From Xestospongia bergquistia (Eukaryota > Porifera > Demospongiae > Haplosclerida > Petrosiidae), in the NCBI GenBank assembly GCA_963965975.1, contig OZ014412.1:5086501-5150500 (forward strand): a stretch of DNA of 64,000 bases, given 5' to 3'. This document shows, piece by piece, positions 36,826 to 49,416 of this stretch (positions are counted from its first letter, which is position 1; each line of letters begins with the position of its first letter). Both the position numbers and the translations under genes were made by a program. Below the pieces are notes generated by a model, which saw nothing but the letters and a program-made list of their open reading frames with translations, did not search any database and had not been told where the DNA came from.

Positions 36826-37345
36826 AATGTCCTATCAAGTAAAAGAGACAGATTCAACATGTTCTTTGCTATTGTCTGGTGTCAGTCAAGTTGATGTTTT
36901 TGAGCCAAAACAAAAGGTTATAGAGCTGAGGCTGAGCTGCTAAACATATTTGAATGTATGATCAGTGAACTCTAATAGAAACAAATCAATAAATCAATGA
37001 TCTATTAAAAACCTGGAATGTAGCTTTGAATTGAATAAGGTTAGCAACTGTTTTATTTGAATTTTCTATCTTGTCAATTCCTCCTTTATTTTTATGTTGT
37101 ATTCTGTCCTTCAAAAAATTTTCCTGATAGAAGTAAATATTGTGTTTTTATTTGTTTAGTCATGATTATAACTCTACACAATAGAAGTAAATCTAACAGA
37201 GCTAGCTACATTGCTGAACAGATTGTATCATGTGATTCAACTGGTGTTGCTAAAACACTTGGGTTCCAGGATTTGACTCCATTTCAAGAATGGAAGCAGA
37301 GAGGCTTATTAATGAAATGCTATTTGTCTGGAGCATAGGAGACCA
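36826..37345 (+). pseudogene. Collapsed relic of a Death-domain NTPase copy
   Basis: Starts with an exon-1 relic beginning MSYQVKETDSTCSLL (like gene K), which runs straight into a piece of the P-loop exon (words matching KVIELEG, then a piece matching the W-N-x-A-L end near 37012-37040). It ends with a decayed Death exon (about 37195-37340: SYIAEQIVSCDS, KTLGFQDLTPFQE), broken before the conserved ARKLLELD helix. Almost the whole 1.95-kb exon is missing. Cannot encode a functional protein. Confidence 0.75.
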
Positions 37346-38110
37346 GTAGTCACATATTGATCATATATTGTCCATATGTGTTTATTGGTTTTTGGCCTCT
37401 AGTGAAAGCCACTTTGTTTATGAAGGTACGACTATTGTACAGAATAATGCTAATTATGAAGATTAATTAAGTAATGGTACCTTTGGTCATAAGTTGTTTC
37501 ATGCCAACTATCATTTGTCTTTGAAGATTTCTTGTTAAATAAACTCCCCTCTGAATGGCACTCTCAAGACTGTCAGCACTATTTGTCTGACTCTGTCTAC
37601 ACAGAACCTAATGCACAAAAGACGAGTGCAATGAAGGTACATCTACAAGTTTCTATATAATTAAATGCTTTTGTAAGTAGGTGGAACTATACAGCTGTTA
37701 CCGATGGGAACCTCACTGGAGGTAGAACCTTAACTTATTTTAACTTGTTATGGCAACCCAATTACTTGTACATGTACAAATAAACATGTACACGTTTATT
37801 CTATTGTCTCTTATTGTAGTATATGACATTGTAATATCATAGTATCAAGAGATGAAATCTATAATTTTTTCTTACTATCTTTTTTCAAACCTGACCAGCA
37901 AAAAATGAACAGCAAATACATGTAAATGTATTTATTTCATAAATAAAAAGAAACATGAAAAGCAACGTTATTAATTTCGCATAAAAGTATGGTGTTTCTT
38001 TACAGGCTGCCTAAAGTATAAATAATGTAAATATTAATTGCTCCTAAAAATAAAATAAAATCTATATTAATGGTCAGATATTATGACTTCAATCATAATA
38101 ATACTGATGT
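37346..38110. other. Intergenic, no feature seen
   Basis: AT-rich sequence with frequent stops in all frames and no similarity that I notice to the surrounding families. Nothing supportable. Confidence 0.4.
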
Positions 38111-38114
38111 ATCT

Positions 38115-39000
38115 AAAATATCATGTCTTTGATTTTTTATTAGATTCTCAATATCAGGATTTCAATGTATCTATTAAACCAGTCAAACCAATTGAAAACA
38201 TCAATGGTCTGAAGAACTTCACCACAGCTTCCAGCTAAATTTATATTATATTTAACATAAGGGCAAATCTATGACTGATCTTGTCAAATAACAGGATTAT
38301 AGGAGCATACCCTTCACAAATGTAGTCTAGAATATTGTCTGAATCATGTAACTCATCAAAGTCAAGTGGTGAAGGTATAGATTTTCTTGTTACCCTGTTC
38401 AATATAATATTGAGTATCACTCTTAATATCATTACTAACATGTATTTTCAATACAAGCACACACTACTAGTCTGTGTCTTACTGTTGCTGTAATTGCATT
38501 TGTAAAATGTCACTGTGATAAAAAGAGTGAGATAGCTGATAAAAATATTACTGAATTGTAACCTGTTTCCATCCAGTCATAATAAAATTTTGTTCTACTA
38601 GTTGTTTTGTTCTGTAGTCAATAATAAACATTTTAAAATGTGATCAAAGGCTTACCCCGCATCAAATAATTCAATTACATTACTGACTAGTGGAACATAA
38701 TACTCATGACGATCTTGATTCATGCATATCTGTTTTCAATAATAAACGCTGTGTGTTTCTTTTTACTTGATAGAGTTTGAACAAGTGTTGTTATACCACT
38801 GCTATACCTGTACATGCTGTATAAATTTAGAAATACCTTCAGTAAACATACTCCTGTGTGACAGCATAAGTTTGTATTAATTTGAACTTTTTTAACTTTA
38901 AATTTACAATATTTATACCTGACTTTGTACATTCATAACATGCCTGTTTGCTTGTTAATTGCAGGAGTTCTAAGAAATAGAGTGGTTCAGCAGAAACTGG
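38115..39000 (-). other. Possible minus-strand multi-exon gene or decayed gene
   Basis: Several minus-strand pieces are bounded by plausible splice sites and read sensible protein: about 38991-38942 (LLQLTSKQACYECTKS), about 38869-38810 (GVCLLKVFLNLYSMY), about 38730-38660 (CMNQDRHEYYVPLVSNVIEL ending FDAG), about 38613-38565 (TKQLVEQNFIMTGWKQ), 38538-38484 (LSHSFYHSDILQMQL) and about 38398-38312 (SIPSPLDFDELHDSDN). The joins from FDAG to TKQL, KQ to LSHS and QQ to VTRKS keep frame with GT-AG sites. The join into the piece near 38730 and the 3' end do not. It looks like a helical-repeat protein, but I recognise no family. Either a real gene with exons I misplaced or a pseudogene. Confidence 0.35.
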
Positions 39001-39945
39001 AGGACACTACCAGTATAGCAATTGCTAGCTGAGGGATTTTGTTCCTCTTTCAATGTTGGAATAGATTTTCTGATCTTAAACTTTCTCTCTTGCCTTTAAG
39101 TCAAACTGAATAACAGTGAAGTGGAGCCATCAACTATAATCTAATAAATGTTTAGTAAATATTAATTAAATTTTATGATGAATTCAACATTTATAATTAA
39201 TTTTTTGAGCAGCTCATAAAATACAGTTCAAATTCGAAAATTTCAATGCAGTTTGAGTTATAAATAAGAATGGGTGGATAGGATGTGATGGAGATCGTAT
39301 GTAACAAATGGTACCATTACTGATGTGCTGGGTTCAAGATAATGCCAACTAGGAGACGACAATTTCTTTGCCAGTACTGTAAAAAAGGAGCAACATCTAA
39401 TCAATAACACAGTTAGCTGCATGTTATAATTATAATTACGTAACATCCTAAATTAATTTGTATTCATATTTTACACTTTATATTATATTATGGAAATATA
39501 TTATTAGTATATACTTTTATATCTCACCATCCATTTAGAGTTTAATCACCAGAAATAATTTTCTGCCAATAGTAATTACCTAGAGGCAAAATTTTAACTA
39601 GTGTCCGGAAACCACGCCCTCGGCTATTTAGAGTAGTAGTGGCATTCCAAGCTGTATTGACTAAATACGAAGGAAGAATTACTTGAGATTTTATATCAGT
39701 ATAGTATAATAGTTCTATTATCCAACAATATCAAAAGAAAATACTGAAAAGTTAGGCGATAGGTGAATAGCTACTCGAAAAAAGTTTGTCCGGATACCTC
39801 CGCCTTTACTCTAACCTCAATTGCACTCCAATATTCATCAGTAAAATTCGAGTAAACAATTTCGTTGTGAACATAACTGATCACATGTTTAGAGAGAGAT
39901 TAAAGAGAATTAGAGAGCAGAACCTTCGACATCACAACCTAAACG
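39001..39945. other. Intergenic region upstream of gene G
   Basis: A minus-strand ORF at 39258-39446 (LAKKLSSPSWHYLEPSTS) may be another piece of the uncertain minus-strand gene, but no splice join supports it. The part from about 39600 (the CCGGAAACCACGCCCTCGGC stretch) has a higher GC content than its surroundings and precedes the start of gene G, so it is a plausible promoter. Confidence 0.35.
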
Positions 39946-42900
39946 ATGTCCACTCAACGACAGGAAACTAACGCTCGAAATGAAGCTATGGATCACTCTA
40001 CTACCGTAGTAGAGAGTCAGAAGTTAACTTCAACTAAAATTATATATGATCATCAACATGTTGGAGGATTATTTGGTGTCAAAACCCTTCAGTCAACTGA
40101 GGACATGACAGCTACAGATCTCCCTACTCAATATGAAGGTACTACAACATTCACATGAAATAAATCATGTCCAGTATTGTTATTATATATATATATATGG
40201 GCTGCTAAAACCCAAATAAATTTATGCAGTGGGTATCTGCCTTGCAGGAAGGCAATACTTATAGCCAATGTTTAGGGGGTAAGGATCAGTATCATAATGA
40301 TGTATGGACTTCTTGCCAGGCAAACAACCATTGCCATAAATTTAACATGGTTAACTTTAACTATGAAATGTAGATTGACTTGAACTGAGTAACAATCTTG
40401 CAGGACATTAGCATCTAGGCAATATCCTATGAATCAGTGATATATTTAAATCCCATATAGCTTTTATGATGGATTACTATGGAATGCACAATTTATGTCG
40501 TGTTGTATAGTTTAACCACTTACTATGGTTGGTATCCTATACTATTACTAAGTGCAGGCTATAGGAAGCCAAACATAGCTCTGAAGTACCAGTGTGCTGC
40601 AAATTTTGAAGTTAATTAATTTTCATGAGGGTTATGGCCTTAATTTATGACATGAAGCAATGACTGATAGCAATTAGAAAATGAAAGAAGATAGAATATT
40701 ATCGTAACAACTAATCATGACATGTACTTGAACTTAATTTGTGTGTGCATTCCATAGTAATCCAGCTACATTAGCTACAAATTAGTGCCAATAATGGTTT
40801 ATTGCATAATTACAACCTTTCTAGACAATACTGCCAAGTTTTGGTTTTAAAATGGCTTCCAGTCACACTTGAATATGTTAGTGATTAAAAGAACAAAAAT
40901 GTACCAGGCAATTGTAATGGCACGTGTCCTTGCCACTTATAATAATGACTCTTGTTACTTTATCAAAAAGAACCTAATTATGACAAAGTCATCTTTAAGT
41001 AGCAGTTGTATTAAAGGCTGGAATTTGAGTAGTAGTAGCCACTTAGTAAACACTATTTGTTTTCAGGTTTTCCTATTGACCCCAACTACCTCAAAGGGTT
41101 AATACTCAATCAGTCCAATAAAGCAAAGATACGTTCAGTCTTGTTGTCTCTTGGTGGCATTCCAAAAAGTGGTAAAAGTAAAGCAATTTCTCATCTTTTA
41201 AAACATTATGTTGATGCAAATTTTTTTAACCCTATGACAAAAAAGAGTGAGAGATCAGAAGGAATCACTTATTATGAACTGATTGTCACTAGTTATCATT
41301 CCAAAAGAAATCTCACCATCACTGAAGTTACTAAAGAGTCCAGTTGTGCATTTGGTATATTATCAGCTTTAAGAAATGAACTTCTAGCAAATGGTAAAAT
41401 GCCACTCTTAGACATCCCTGAAAGACCCTCTCAATACTTTGCTGACCTAGAATTAGATAATCTTCTTTGCCATATGTTCCAATATCTGCATGACTATGAG
41501 CATACTCCCAGAGGAAATGAAGTCACTGATGATGGACAAGAATATGCTCGACATTTAAATAAGTTGCTTCCAGAAAGCATTGGACTTATCCACATTTGGG
41601 ACATTGCCTCTAATAAAGCTGTCCATCATTTTTTGAACTCATTACATGGTCTTATCTACAACAGTCACGTGTGGCTCTTTCTAGATATCGAGCGAGATCT
41701 AATAGATCTTGAAAAACCACTAAATTTTCTTGATGAAACAAGAATTGGCACTTCTAGCAGTGGTAGTAGTAGACCTGATCAGTCAGTTCTCATGAAACGG
41801 AGTCCTCGTCTTTGTTACTTATTCCGTTCAAGTAGAATGAGTGAAAGTAAACATGGCCCTAGGATAGGTACATGTACCATATTTGCTAAACATGAGGGTG
41901 CTTATAACAAAGATTTAAAACAAAGAGTCAAGATACTTGAGGGCAAAGTAAAACAAGCTGCTAAACATTATGGTGTATCTTCTCTCATAGAGCCAAAAAT
42001 TGAGACCATTGACTTCAATGTCTCAGATGTTTCTGATGACTCCTCTCTTCATCTTTATCAGAAGTTCCTACAACTAATATACCAGACACCATATGAAAAT
42101 GTTCCTCTTTCTTGGGTGTTTCTTCGCAGTTTGTTTTACCATTCAAAGAAAAAATTCATAGCTAAATCAGAGCTAAGAAAGAAAGCTAATGAATGTGGTA
42201 TAGATGATAACTCATTTACCAAGTTTTGTAAATTCTATGCTTCCTTTGGCAGTATATTTGATCTTAGTCTCATTGATCCAGATTATCCCTATGTCATAGT
42301 GAAACCAATGGGTTTTCTAAAATCTTTAGATAAATTTTTATGCCCTGATGATATCACCTGTCAACAATATCCAACATTAATGAATGGGATGATTCCAGAG
42401 AATGCATGCAAAGAAGCTTTTGGAGAGAATTGGTCAGCATATATGGAAGCTTTAGTATCTGTCAATTTGGCCGCAAAAATACCTAGTTCACAATTAGTTG
42501 TACCTAATTCTAATCCCGACGATACTTATTACTTCATCCCTTTAAGTCGAAAAGGAAGTCTCATAATGGAACCTGACCCCTCAGCAGTACATCTTATTAC
42601 TAGTGTCAATACTCCTGATATTTTCACACAGGCCATACTTATAAAGTACCTCTTACGATTATTGCCAGAACCGAAACTTGTACCATGTAGTAATGTTAAC
42701 CAAACAATTATCAAAGAGTGTTCTACTGGTACTATCATCACTCTTGTCTCTCACAGTCCTGCCACTAAAATCTCTGTTGATCAACCCAGCCCCAGAGTTT
42801 GTTCTCTCATTATAAAAGCTTACGATGAGATTGCAGAAATGTGTAAAATCGGAATTCCAAAGTATAAATTTGTAATTATATGTGCTAAAAGTATAGTTCC

Positions 42901-45900
42901 TACTGTAAGAGATATTCCATCTTGTCAGTACCATGTACTACCAAATGACACACTCTGTGATGAGTGCATGATAGCTGAGAGAGCCAATAGACAGTTACTA
43001 TCATGGAATATAGCTTTGAGAAAGGTCAGTAGCTGTTTTTGATGTAGTCATTACAAGTCATTGTATTTTTTCAGTACCCAATTCCAAGAAAATGTATACT
43101 AAATGAAGGTTAGGTAATTATTTTTTTACTATAGAGATATTCACTTTTTTGTAGAACTAAAAAGTTCAGAGCCTACCCAAATTGCTGAGAAAATTTCTTC
43201 CTATACTTTGGAGGTCATTCCATATCTTGCTGAAGCACTTCAACTAGATCCATCTCAAAGCTCTAGTGTCAGTGCAATGATATCTTCATGGAATGAGAAG
43301 CTTGTCAAAAGTAGTCTTGCCAATACTATAGAACCAAGACGCATTTTAGCAAGGAAACTGGTGGAGGTATGTGCTAAGTTGTGTAGTTTGTTGGATTATG
43401 GCCGTAAAGTTGAAGCAGAATCTACTTTTGAAACTCTTGCTAAGGAGTTAGATGTTCATGGTAAGTGTAGGAACTAAATTATTTTAATAATTATATTATT
43501 ATGTTATATAGCTCCATCAATTAAACAATTGCAAGCTATGGCTCCACATCTAACTGAACAAGGTAATTAACAAACCTTTTTTATGATTTTGCTTGAAATT
43601 ATTGTTCCAACCATTAATATTAGCAAATAACACAAAAACATTGCTTTTATTTATCAATTTCACACTATCACTTAACATGTATTATGTTATTCTAACCACA
43701 TCTTGTTTGGTATATGTTATCTAAGGAATGTTTTGTGACTAATATATACAGTAAATGTGTGCTCCATTGTTACTATGTGCTTAATTAGGTTTTCCATTCA
43801 ATAATTATAAGAATATCACTGTTAAAAGTAGGGTGGTTGTTTAACTAAGTCATGCATGGTCAAGTTTAGCTACTTAATTGTTGGAACACTAATACAGAGA
43901 CTATTTTAAAGGCACAGTGATAATTCAATATTGTAGCAATGCTCTGTTAGCAAGCACTGACTTATCTCACATGATATTGCTTTTCAAACAAGTACATTAT
44001 TTAAGTAACCATCAAGTAGTTAACAAGAACTCAATTTTACTGAGATGATGATTCAAGAATATGATGGCTGTTTTGCATTTGTCTTATAGATAATGAAATC
44101 ACAAGAGATATCTATGAGAAATACTCTCAAGAAGATGGTGTTATTCCATTCAAAGCTGTTAAATGGATACTTATTGGACCACCTCAAGTTGGTAAACTAC
44201 CACTAAAATGCGTCTTCTTAATGAAATTCATAACATAAAAAGTGAAAGCATTAATAAAAAACCTGATAGCACAGGAATTGAAAAACCAGTAGAAGTTATG
44301 AGTGCTACAATGATTTCTGGAAATGAATCTAAGCATATTTTGTACTGGAAATCATTGAACGAAACACAGTTAGATAATGCTTCACTTTGCTACATCAATT
44401 CACATTCAACATTTGCTAAAGAGCATTCACCTATCCAGACTCGCAAGCAATCTCATTTATCTGAATGTATAGATGCTATGCTTAAGGAGCCAGCTAAAAA
44501 TGACGAAAATGATTTGGTGCAAAACAATGGAGACATTGTTAAAGAGGATTTGTCAATGCAACGTTCTCATGACTCAGATTCCTCTGATATAGTATTAAAA
44601 AAGCCTACATGCTCTGATGAAAATGATTTTGCTCAGCACTACAAAGGTAGTGTTGAAGAGCACTTTTCAATTTTTCAGTCTCGCAAACGTTCCCACTCAT
44701 TTGATTCTATGACAAATTCAGTCTTTAAGAAACCAGCATATTTTTTTGAATATGACAAGAAAGATTTTGCCCAAAATTCTGAAGAATTCCAATATGATGA
44801 CATTACTATGGATACTGCATGTCTGTCAGAATCATCATCTGATATGGAAGTTGACTATTCTAATGCTTCACTGGTTTCTGTACAATTGTCAAAGAAGGAA
44901 GAGAAGGTTGCAGTAATGAACTTTATAAAAAGACATTGCAATGATGAAAACTTTTTAGAACTTTTTGAAGAGGTGAAGGACTCGATATTTGGTAGTACAT
45001 TCATCTATATTACAGATACTGGTGGTCAACCCGAGTTTCTTCGCTTACTTCCAGTAATTCTTTCTAAGCCAGCATTTTATTTTGTTTTCTTCAGCTTGGC
45101 TCAGCATCTTGATCAAGCATATGCTGTACAGTTCACCAAAGGTGGCGAGACTCAAACGCTTTACCAATCGACCCAAACTGTCAAGGAGGTTTTAGTTCAA
45201 TTGCTATCATCTCTTCATATTCACACAGATGATGACAAGTATTCTAAAGTCAAATCAAGAGCCTTGTTATTTGGTACTAATGCTGATCATCCTTATAAGG
45301 ATGTCAATGAAATAAGTGATGAGTTAAAAGAAATCTTTCTTTCAGATTCAAATTATGTCACCAGTGTTGAGTCAAAATTTGAAACCGTTTTTATTCCAGT
45401 AAATAACATGAGTGGCACAGAAGATGAAATCATTAGTGTTAGACAATACCTTGAAGAGCTTATCAAAGATATTGAGTCTGTTGATATACCTGTTCGTTGG
45501 CTTATATTTCATCTTTTGCTTCGCAAAAGATTTAAAGATGCTAAAGTCTGTTCCTTGGAGGATTGTGAACGACTTGCTAGTAAATGTTCTATTGCTAAAC
45601 ATCATGTTAAAGGAATTATTACCTATATCCATCAACATTTAGGAACTATTCTTTATTACAATAAAGTTGATGAAAATGTCATTATATGTGTTCCTGATGT
45701 TCTTCTTAAGATTATATCTGAACTCATTGTTGTTTGTGTTACTGAAAGTGCAGAGGACAAAAGTCTAGAGGCAAGTACTCATGGAGAGATTCATGAAGAT
45801 TTTCTCAATTTTCTCATGAAAGACAAAGAAAAATATGGAATGTTAGATTCACAGTATGTCATTAAAGTCATGAAGCATTTTCAATTGATGACAAAACTCA

Positions 45901-48253
45901 CAGACAAAGATGAGATTTCTAGTGATAGCAATATTAAAGATAGTGCACCACTCTTTTTTCCAGGGGTCCTTCGTCCTGACTACAATAATAATATGGCTCC
46001 TAGTGATCATGATATTCATACAACATTACTCATCTCGTTTGGAAATGATGAAATGCCACCTCATTTATTTCAAAACTTGATTGTTGCTCTCAGAGCTCAG
46101 AGTATGGAATTGGAATCACGATTAATGTGGACCCTCTCACATGATCATTCTCGCTATAGTGATCATATTTATTTTAAAGTTTCATATTGTAATCAAGAGT
46201 GGATTGTTGAGCTTCAGTTAAGGAAATGTGAGACAATTTTCATAGAAGTTCGTTGTGAACCCACAAAAATTACATTCAATGAAAGTATACATCATATTGT
46301 GTTTAAAAACATAAGGAAAGTATTAAATTTGGTTTGTGATATTTTTCCTCACACTCGTCTTCTCGAACCAATGTATGGAGCTTACTGTCAGTCAGATGAT
46401 AGTCTACATTTCTCTGAATATGATGAAGAAAAGTCTACTTTTTTATGTAAAAACTGTGACTGGGATTATAGTCAAGCAATGCATTGGTTTCAACCTTCTG
46501 AAATGGTTTGAATGACATTCAATGTTTATTGATGTTTGATCTGTCATATAGATGGATGACATTCAGACCAAAGATGGTGAAATTCAATTTGAATCTGTAA
46601 CCAACGATGCTATAGTTCAGTTTGACAACTTCGTTCCCTTGATAGGTATGTATATTTTCTATGTTTGTGTTTGTAACAATTAAAACAACATCATTTTATT
46701 ACCTTACAGACAGTCTACCTAATGCCTACATAGCTGGACAGAGACTTTTTGTTATTCAAGGAGACCTTTTTCAGTCATTTAACTGGAATGAGTGTGGTCT
46801 GAGACTGTCTTGTCCTCAAGGAGCTTTATCATCAGCAAATGAGAAATGTGAGGTTGCTATAGTAGCACTAGCTGGTGGTCAGTTTAAACTTCCAGAGAGA
46901 ACTAAACTAGTTAGTGCTGTTTATGCCATCTCTGTTAGCAAGACATTGCTTAAACCATTGACTCTGGAATTACAACACTGTGTAGCTTTAGAGACAAAAG
47001 CTCAAGCTGACTGTCTGAAATTTGTAAGAGCTCCTGTGTCATGTGAAAAATTTTCAATAATGGAAAGAGAAGGAGGCAAGTTTTATCCTGGTAGTTGGTA
47101 TGGTTCAATTACTCGTTATCACTTTTGCAAATGTGCAATAGTGCAAGAGGAAAACCAGTCTATTGAGCAACACATAGGTATCAGCATATTATACAATATG
47201 TTTAACACACATAATTTATTTCAATATAGATACTGATCATCAATATGTAATTGCTGATCGTATTGCTTATTTTTGCAAAGTATATTACGAAAATGTCGCT
47301 TCTTTGGAGTGGTCAGTAAAGTTAAGTATTGTGAGACGTCTCAAGGCTCTTGAAGAGGTACATTTTAGCAGATAAGTATGTTGTCAATACTTGTCTTAAT
47401 TTAGTATATGAGACAAAAACATCCTGAAGCTGTTGCTTATTGTTTTGATACAGTGTTGCCATCAGGAAACTCTTTTAATTTTGTTCTTAACAACAAGCCT
47501 CCTCGAGGATGGTCTATATATCAACTAACTACAAATTCTGAGGTCAGTATATGTTATTACAACATAATTGTTTTATTGTTTACATTCATATTCTTTGTAG
47601 TTTGAGTATAAGTTCATTGATAAATTTGTAAGTGATGAACTGCCTGAACCACCATCTTGTTCAATGATAATAAAAGCAAAATGTGATGCTGACACAGAAG
47701 AGGTTTTTCATTATCCAGTTCCATTGGATGGCGTTGACAAACCACAACAAATATTTATTTATTTATCACTGAAAATTAATAATATATCAACTGCAGGTAT
47801 ATCTGCATGTATTTTCTCATATTTCAAATCTGCATAATTATATTGATCATTTTTGTAGGTCCTCCAGCTGTTCTAGAGACAGAAAATGTAACTTTTGATG
47901 TAGAGAAAGCTAGTAAAATAGCAAAGGGAATTCTAAAAAAATATTTTGCTTCATTGGGTGGTCTATTGCATAAAGATCCGTTAGAAAAAGTGATACAAAG
48001 AATGTATGGAGAAAACTTGGTGTCAGAGTCTGTCAATAATTCACCAGATTACAAAAACATGATGAGTGAATATAATGCTTCATTAGAATTATGTAGAGAT
48101 GTTTCTGAGTTTATGGATCATTGTAAAACGTTTATAAGAATTCTTTCTGATCAAAGCGGCCCTTTAGTAAAAATTAGTAACCGAATAGCTGCTGACTGGA
48201 CCAAGGAAATTGCAAAACAACTTCATGTAAATTTAAAATTCACTGCTGAGTAA
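39946..48253 (+). CDS. Double P-loop/COR protein with Death, ZU5 and UPA-like domains, gene G (one frameshift)
   Basis: Exons: 39946-40138, 41067-43024, 43075-43108, 43155-43460, 43512-43562, 44090-46505, 46552-46645, 46710-47177, 47230-47357, 47405-47542, 47601-47796 and 47859-48253. The first four mirror copy F (N-terminal VGGLFGVK, Walker A GGIPKSGKS, COR-like, CxxC, Death), with an identical 1958-base second exon. Instead of ending, the Death exon splices in frame (APSIKQLQ...) to a second module: GPPQVGK Walker A, DTGGQPEF switch, COR-like region and LCKNC. Then come ZU5 (about 46750-47000), a UPA-like region (VYYENV ... RGWSIYQL) and an unrecognised helical domain. The total is 6377 bases, one short of 2126 codons. 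The frame breaks right after GK in the second Walker A (near 44196). Probably a fusion of two neighbouring genes; the deletion may be an assembly error. Confidence 0.7.
40471..40763. repeat. Inverted-repeat pair in intron 1 of gene G
   Basis: GGATTACTATGGAATGCACA at 40471-40490 is matched perfectly by its reverse complement at 40744-40763. The ends enclose 253 bases without coding capacity. Intron 1 is 928 bases, far above the usual size, so a miniature transposon relic is likely. I see no clear target duplication. Confidence 0.55.
44208..46505 (+). other. Roc-COR module of gene G (open segment after the frameshift)
   Basis: This segment is open from ATG at 44208 to the donor at 46506 and would be predicted as a separate gene if the frameshift were taken as real. 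It has a long acidic insert (about 44430-44810) made of three imperfect repeats, then FIYITDTGGQPEFLRLLPVI (G3), LLFGTNADH (G4-like), a COR-like part (VDIPVRWLIFHLLLRKRF, LGTILYY), LFFPGVLRPDY and the C-terminal LCKNC. The Walker A lies just upstream in the shifted frame. A protein starting at 44208 would lack the P-loop and could not bind nucleotide in the normal way, so I favour the joined gene model. Confidence 0.6.
46552..48253 (+). other. ZU5-UPA-like and terminal helical domains of gene G
   Basis: Six small exons after the Roc-COR module. The ZU5 part has GLRLSCPQGALSSANE, VYAISVSKTLLKPLTLELQH and C-V-A-L, with the spacing known from UNC5, PIDD1 and ankyrins. The UPA-like part has YFCKVYYENVASLEW, a two-helix segment and PPRGW. 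The last exon (47859-48253) is helical (GILKKYFASLGGLLHKDPLE ... WTKEIAKQLHV) and may be another Death-fold domain, but I cannot assign it. ZU5-UPA-Death is a known autoinhibition and assembly unit, so the order here suggests a scaffold or sensor. Confidence 0.6.
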
Positions 48254-48529
48254 TGACGATAATTATTATAATTGTAGTTCTGTTTGAAACAATATTTTTA
48301 GTGCTATTAAATAATTGTTTCCTTCCTGTACAAATACTATAATTTAGCATTTTTGTATTTATTATAATGTTGTAATTCAATAATTTTTACTACTGTTGTT
48401 TTGCTTTATTTATTATCATAATCAACTGAACATACATATAACACATAGTATGTCAATGGTATTACAAGATGGGCTTCTCTTCCAGTAACATTTATACCTG
48501 GATTGTTCTGTACTGAGATTGGTGTGCCT
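48254..48529. other. 3' flank of gene G
   Basis: AT-rich, contains AATAAT- and TTTATT-rich sequence compatible with a polyadenylation region. No coding signal. Confidence 0.4.
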
Positions 48530-48990
48530 CTTCTAGCTAGGCATGCCCCTTTAATATCTGTTTATTGTTGTATCTGTAATTCACTTAATTTCTCATTTCT
48601 TTCTCTAGTTTCTATGATTATATAAAATGCTTCACCCTCACTTAACCCATCTCTTCCTTTCTTAGTCACCAAATCATTACAGCACCAAGAGAAGGGAAAA
48701 CCCTATCATTATCATGATCATGATCATCATCATTGTCATTGTCATCGCAACAGAGAGCGGTTATTAAAGTAAGCATTAATACTAAGTCATTTGTAGAACT
48801 TCTTCATGAGTTAGTTCCTGAGGTTTTTAATGAAATTGAAAAGGAAGAAATGATTAATCAATGTCGAAGCTACAGAACTCTCCTATATAGCTAGAATCAA
48901 CCACACCCACAATGATACCATCACTTCCTACAACATAACAGTGTTGACACACTGTGATAATGATAATATTACTAATTAATATTTAAGGTA
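48530..48990 (+). pseudogene. COG8 3'-end fragment 1
   Basis: Matches COG8 from the end of intron 9 and the start of exon 10 (CTTCACCCTCAC), then jumps to exon 11 (ACCAAATCATTA, then GAGTTAGTTCCTGAGGTTTT, then GAAATTGAAAAGGAAGAAAT). Most of exon 10, intron 10 and the start of exon 11 are missing. A TCATGA/TCATCA simple-repeat expansion is inserted near 48705-48748. Frame is broken and no start is present. Confidence 0.85.
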
Positions 48991-49216
48991 AATTTCTGAT
49001 TTTATAAACATTTCAATAATGAAATAGATTATAAAGAGCAATAAATCATTATAAGTGTTATTATATAGTAAGTAATGTTATTAAATTAAAGTGGCTGCCT
49101 CCAACAATTGTTATGATAACTAATTGAATTAAGACATAACAAAGACTTGATCATTTAGACTTAAGGTGTGCTAAGTTTGTCCTTGAGAGTTTACTGTTGA
49201 TCCTCATAGATTAATC

Positions 49217-49415
49217 CTGTCTTCTGAAATGTTTCTATGACTCCTGGTGACATATATAAACAACCTATTAAAGTAGAGAGTAAAGATTTAAGCTCCAGTG
49301 AATGGAGTCTGACCTTGCAAATGAAAAGGTTGGAGGTTCATTTGGTGTCTTACCCTTTCAGTCAATGAAGGAGTATTCAATGCCAATAGTTTCACCCATT
49401 CCATATGAATGCACC
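49217..49415 (+). pseudogene. Orphan copy of exon 1 of gene I
   Basis: Nearly the same as 49919-50114, including GGTGTCTTACCCTTTCAGTC and CAATGAAGGAGTATTCAATG. The start codon position reads CTG (49217-49219), the frame is altered near AGTGAATGGAGTCTG, and the splice donor is lost (GAATGCAC instead of GAAGGTAC). It is followed directly by COG8 fragment 2. Confidence 0.8.
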
Positions 49416-49416
49416 T

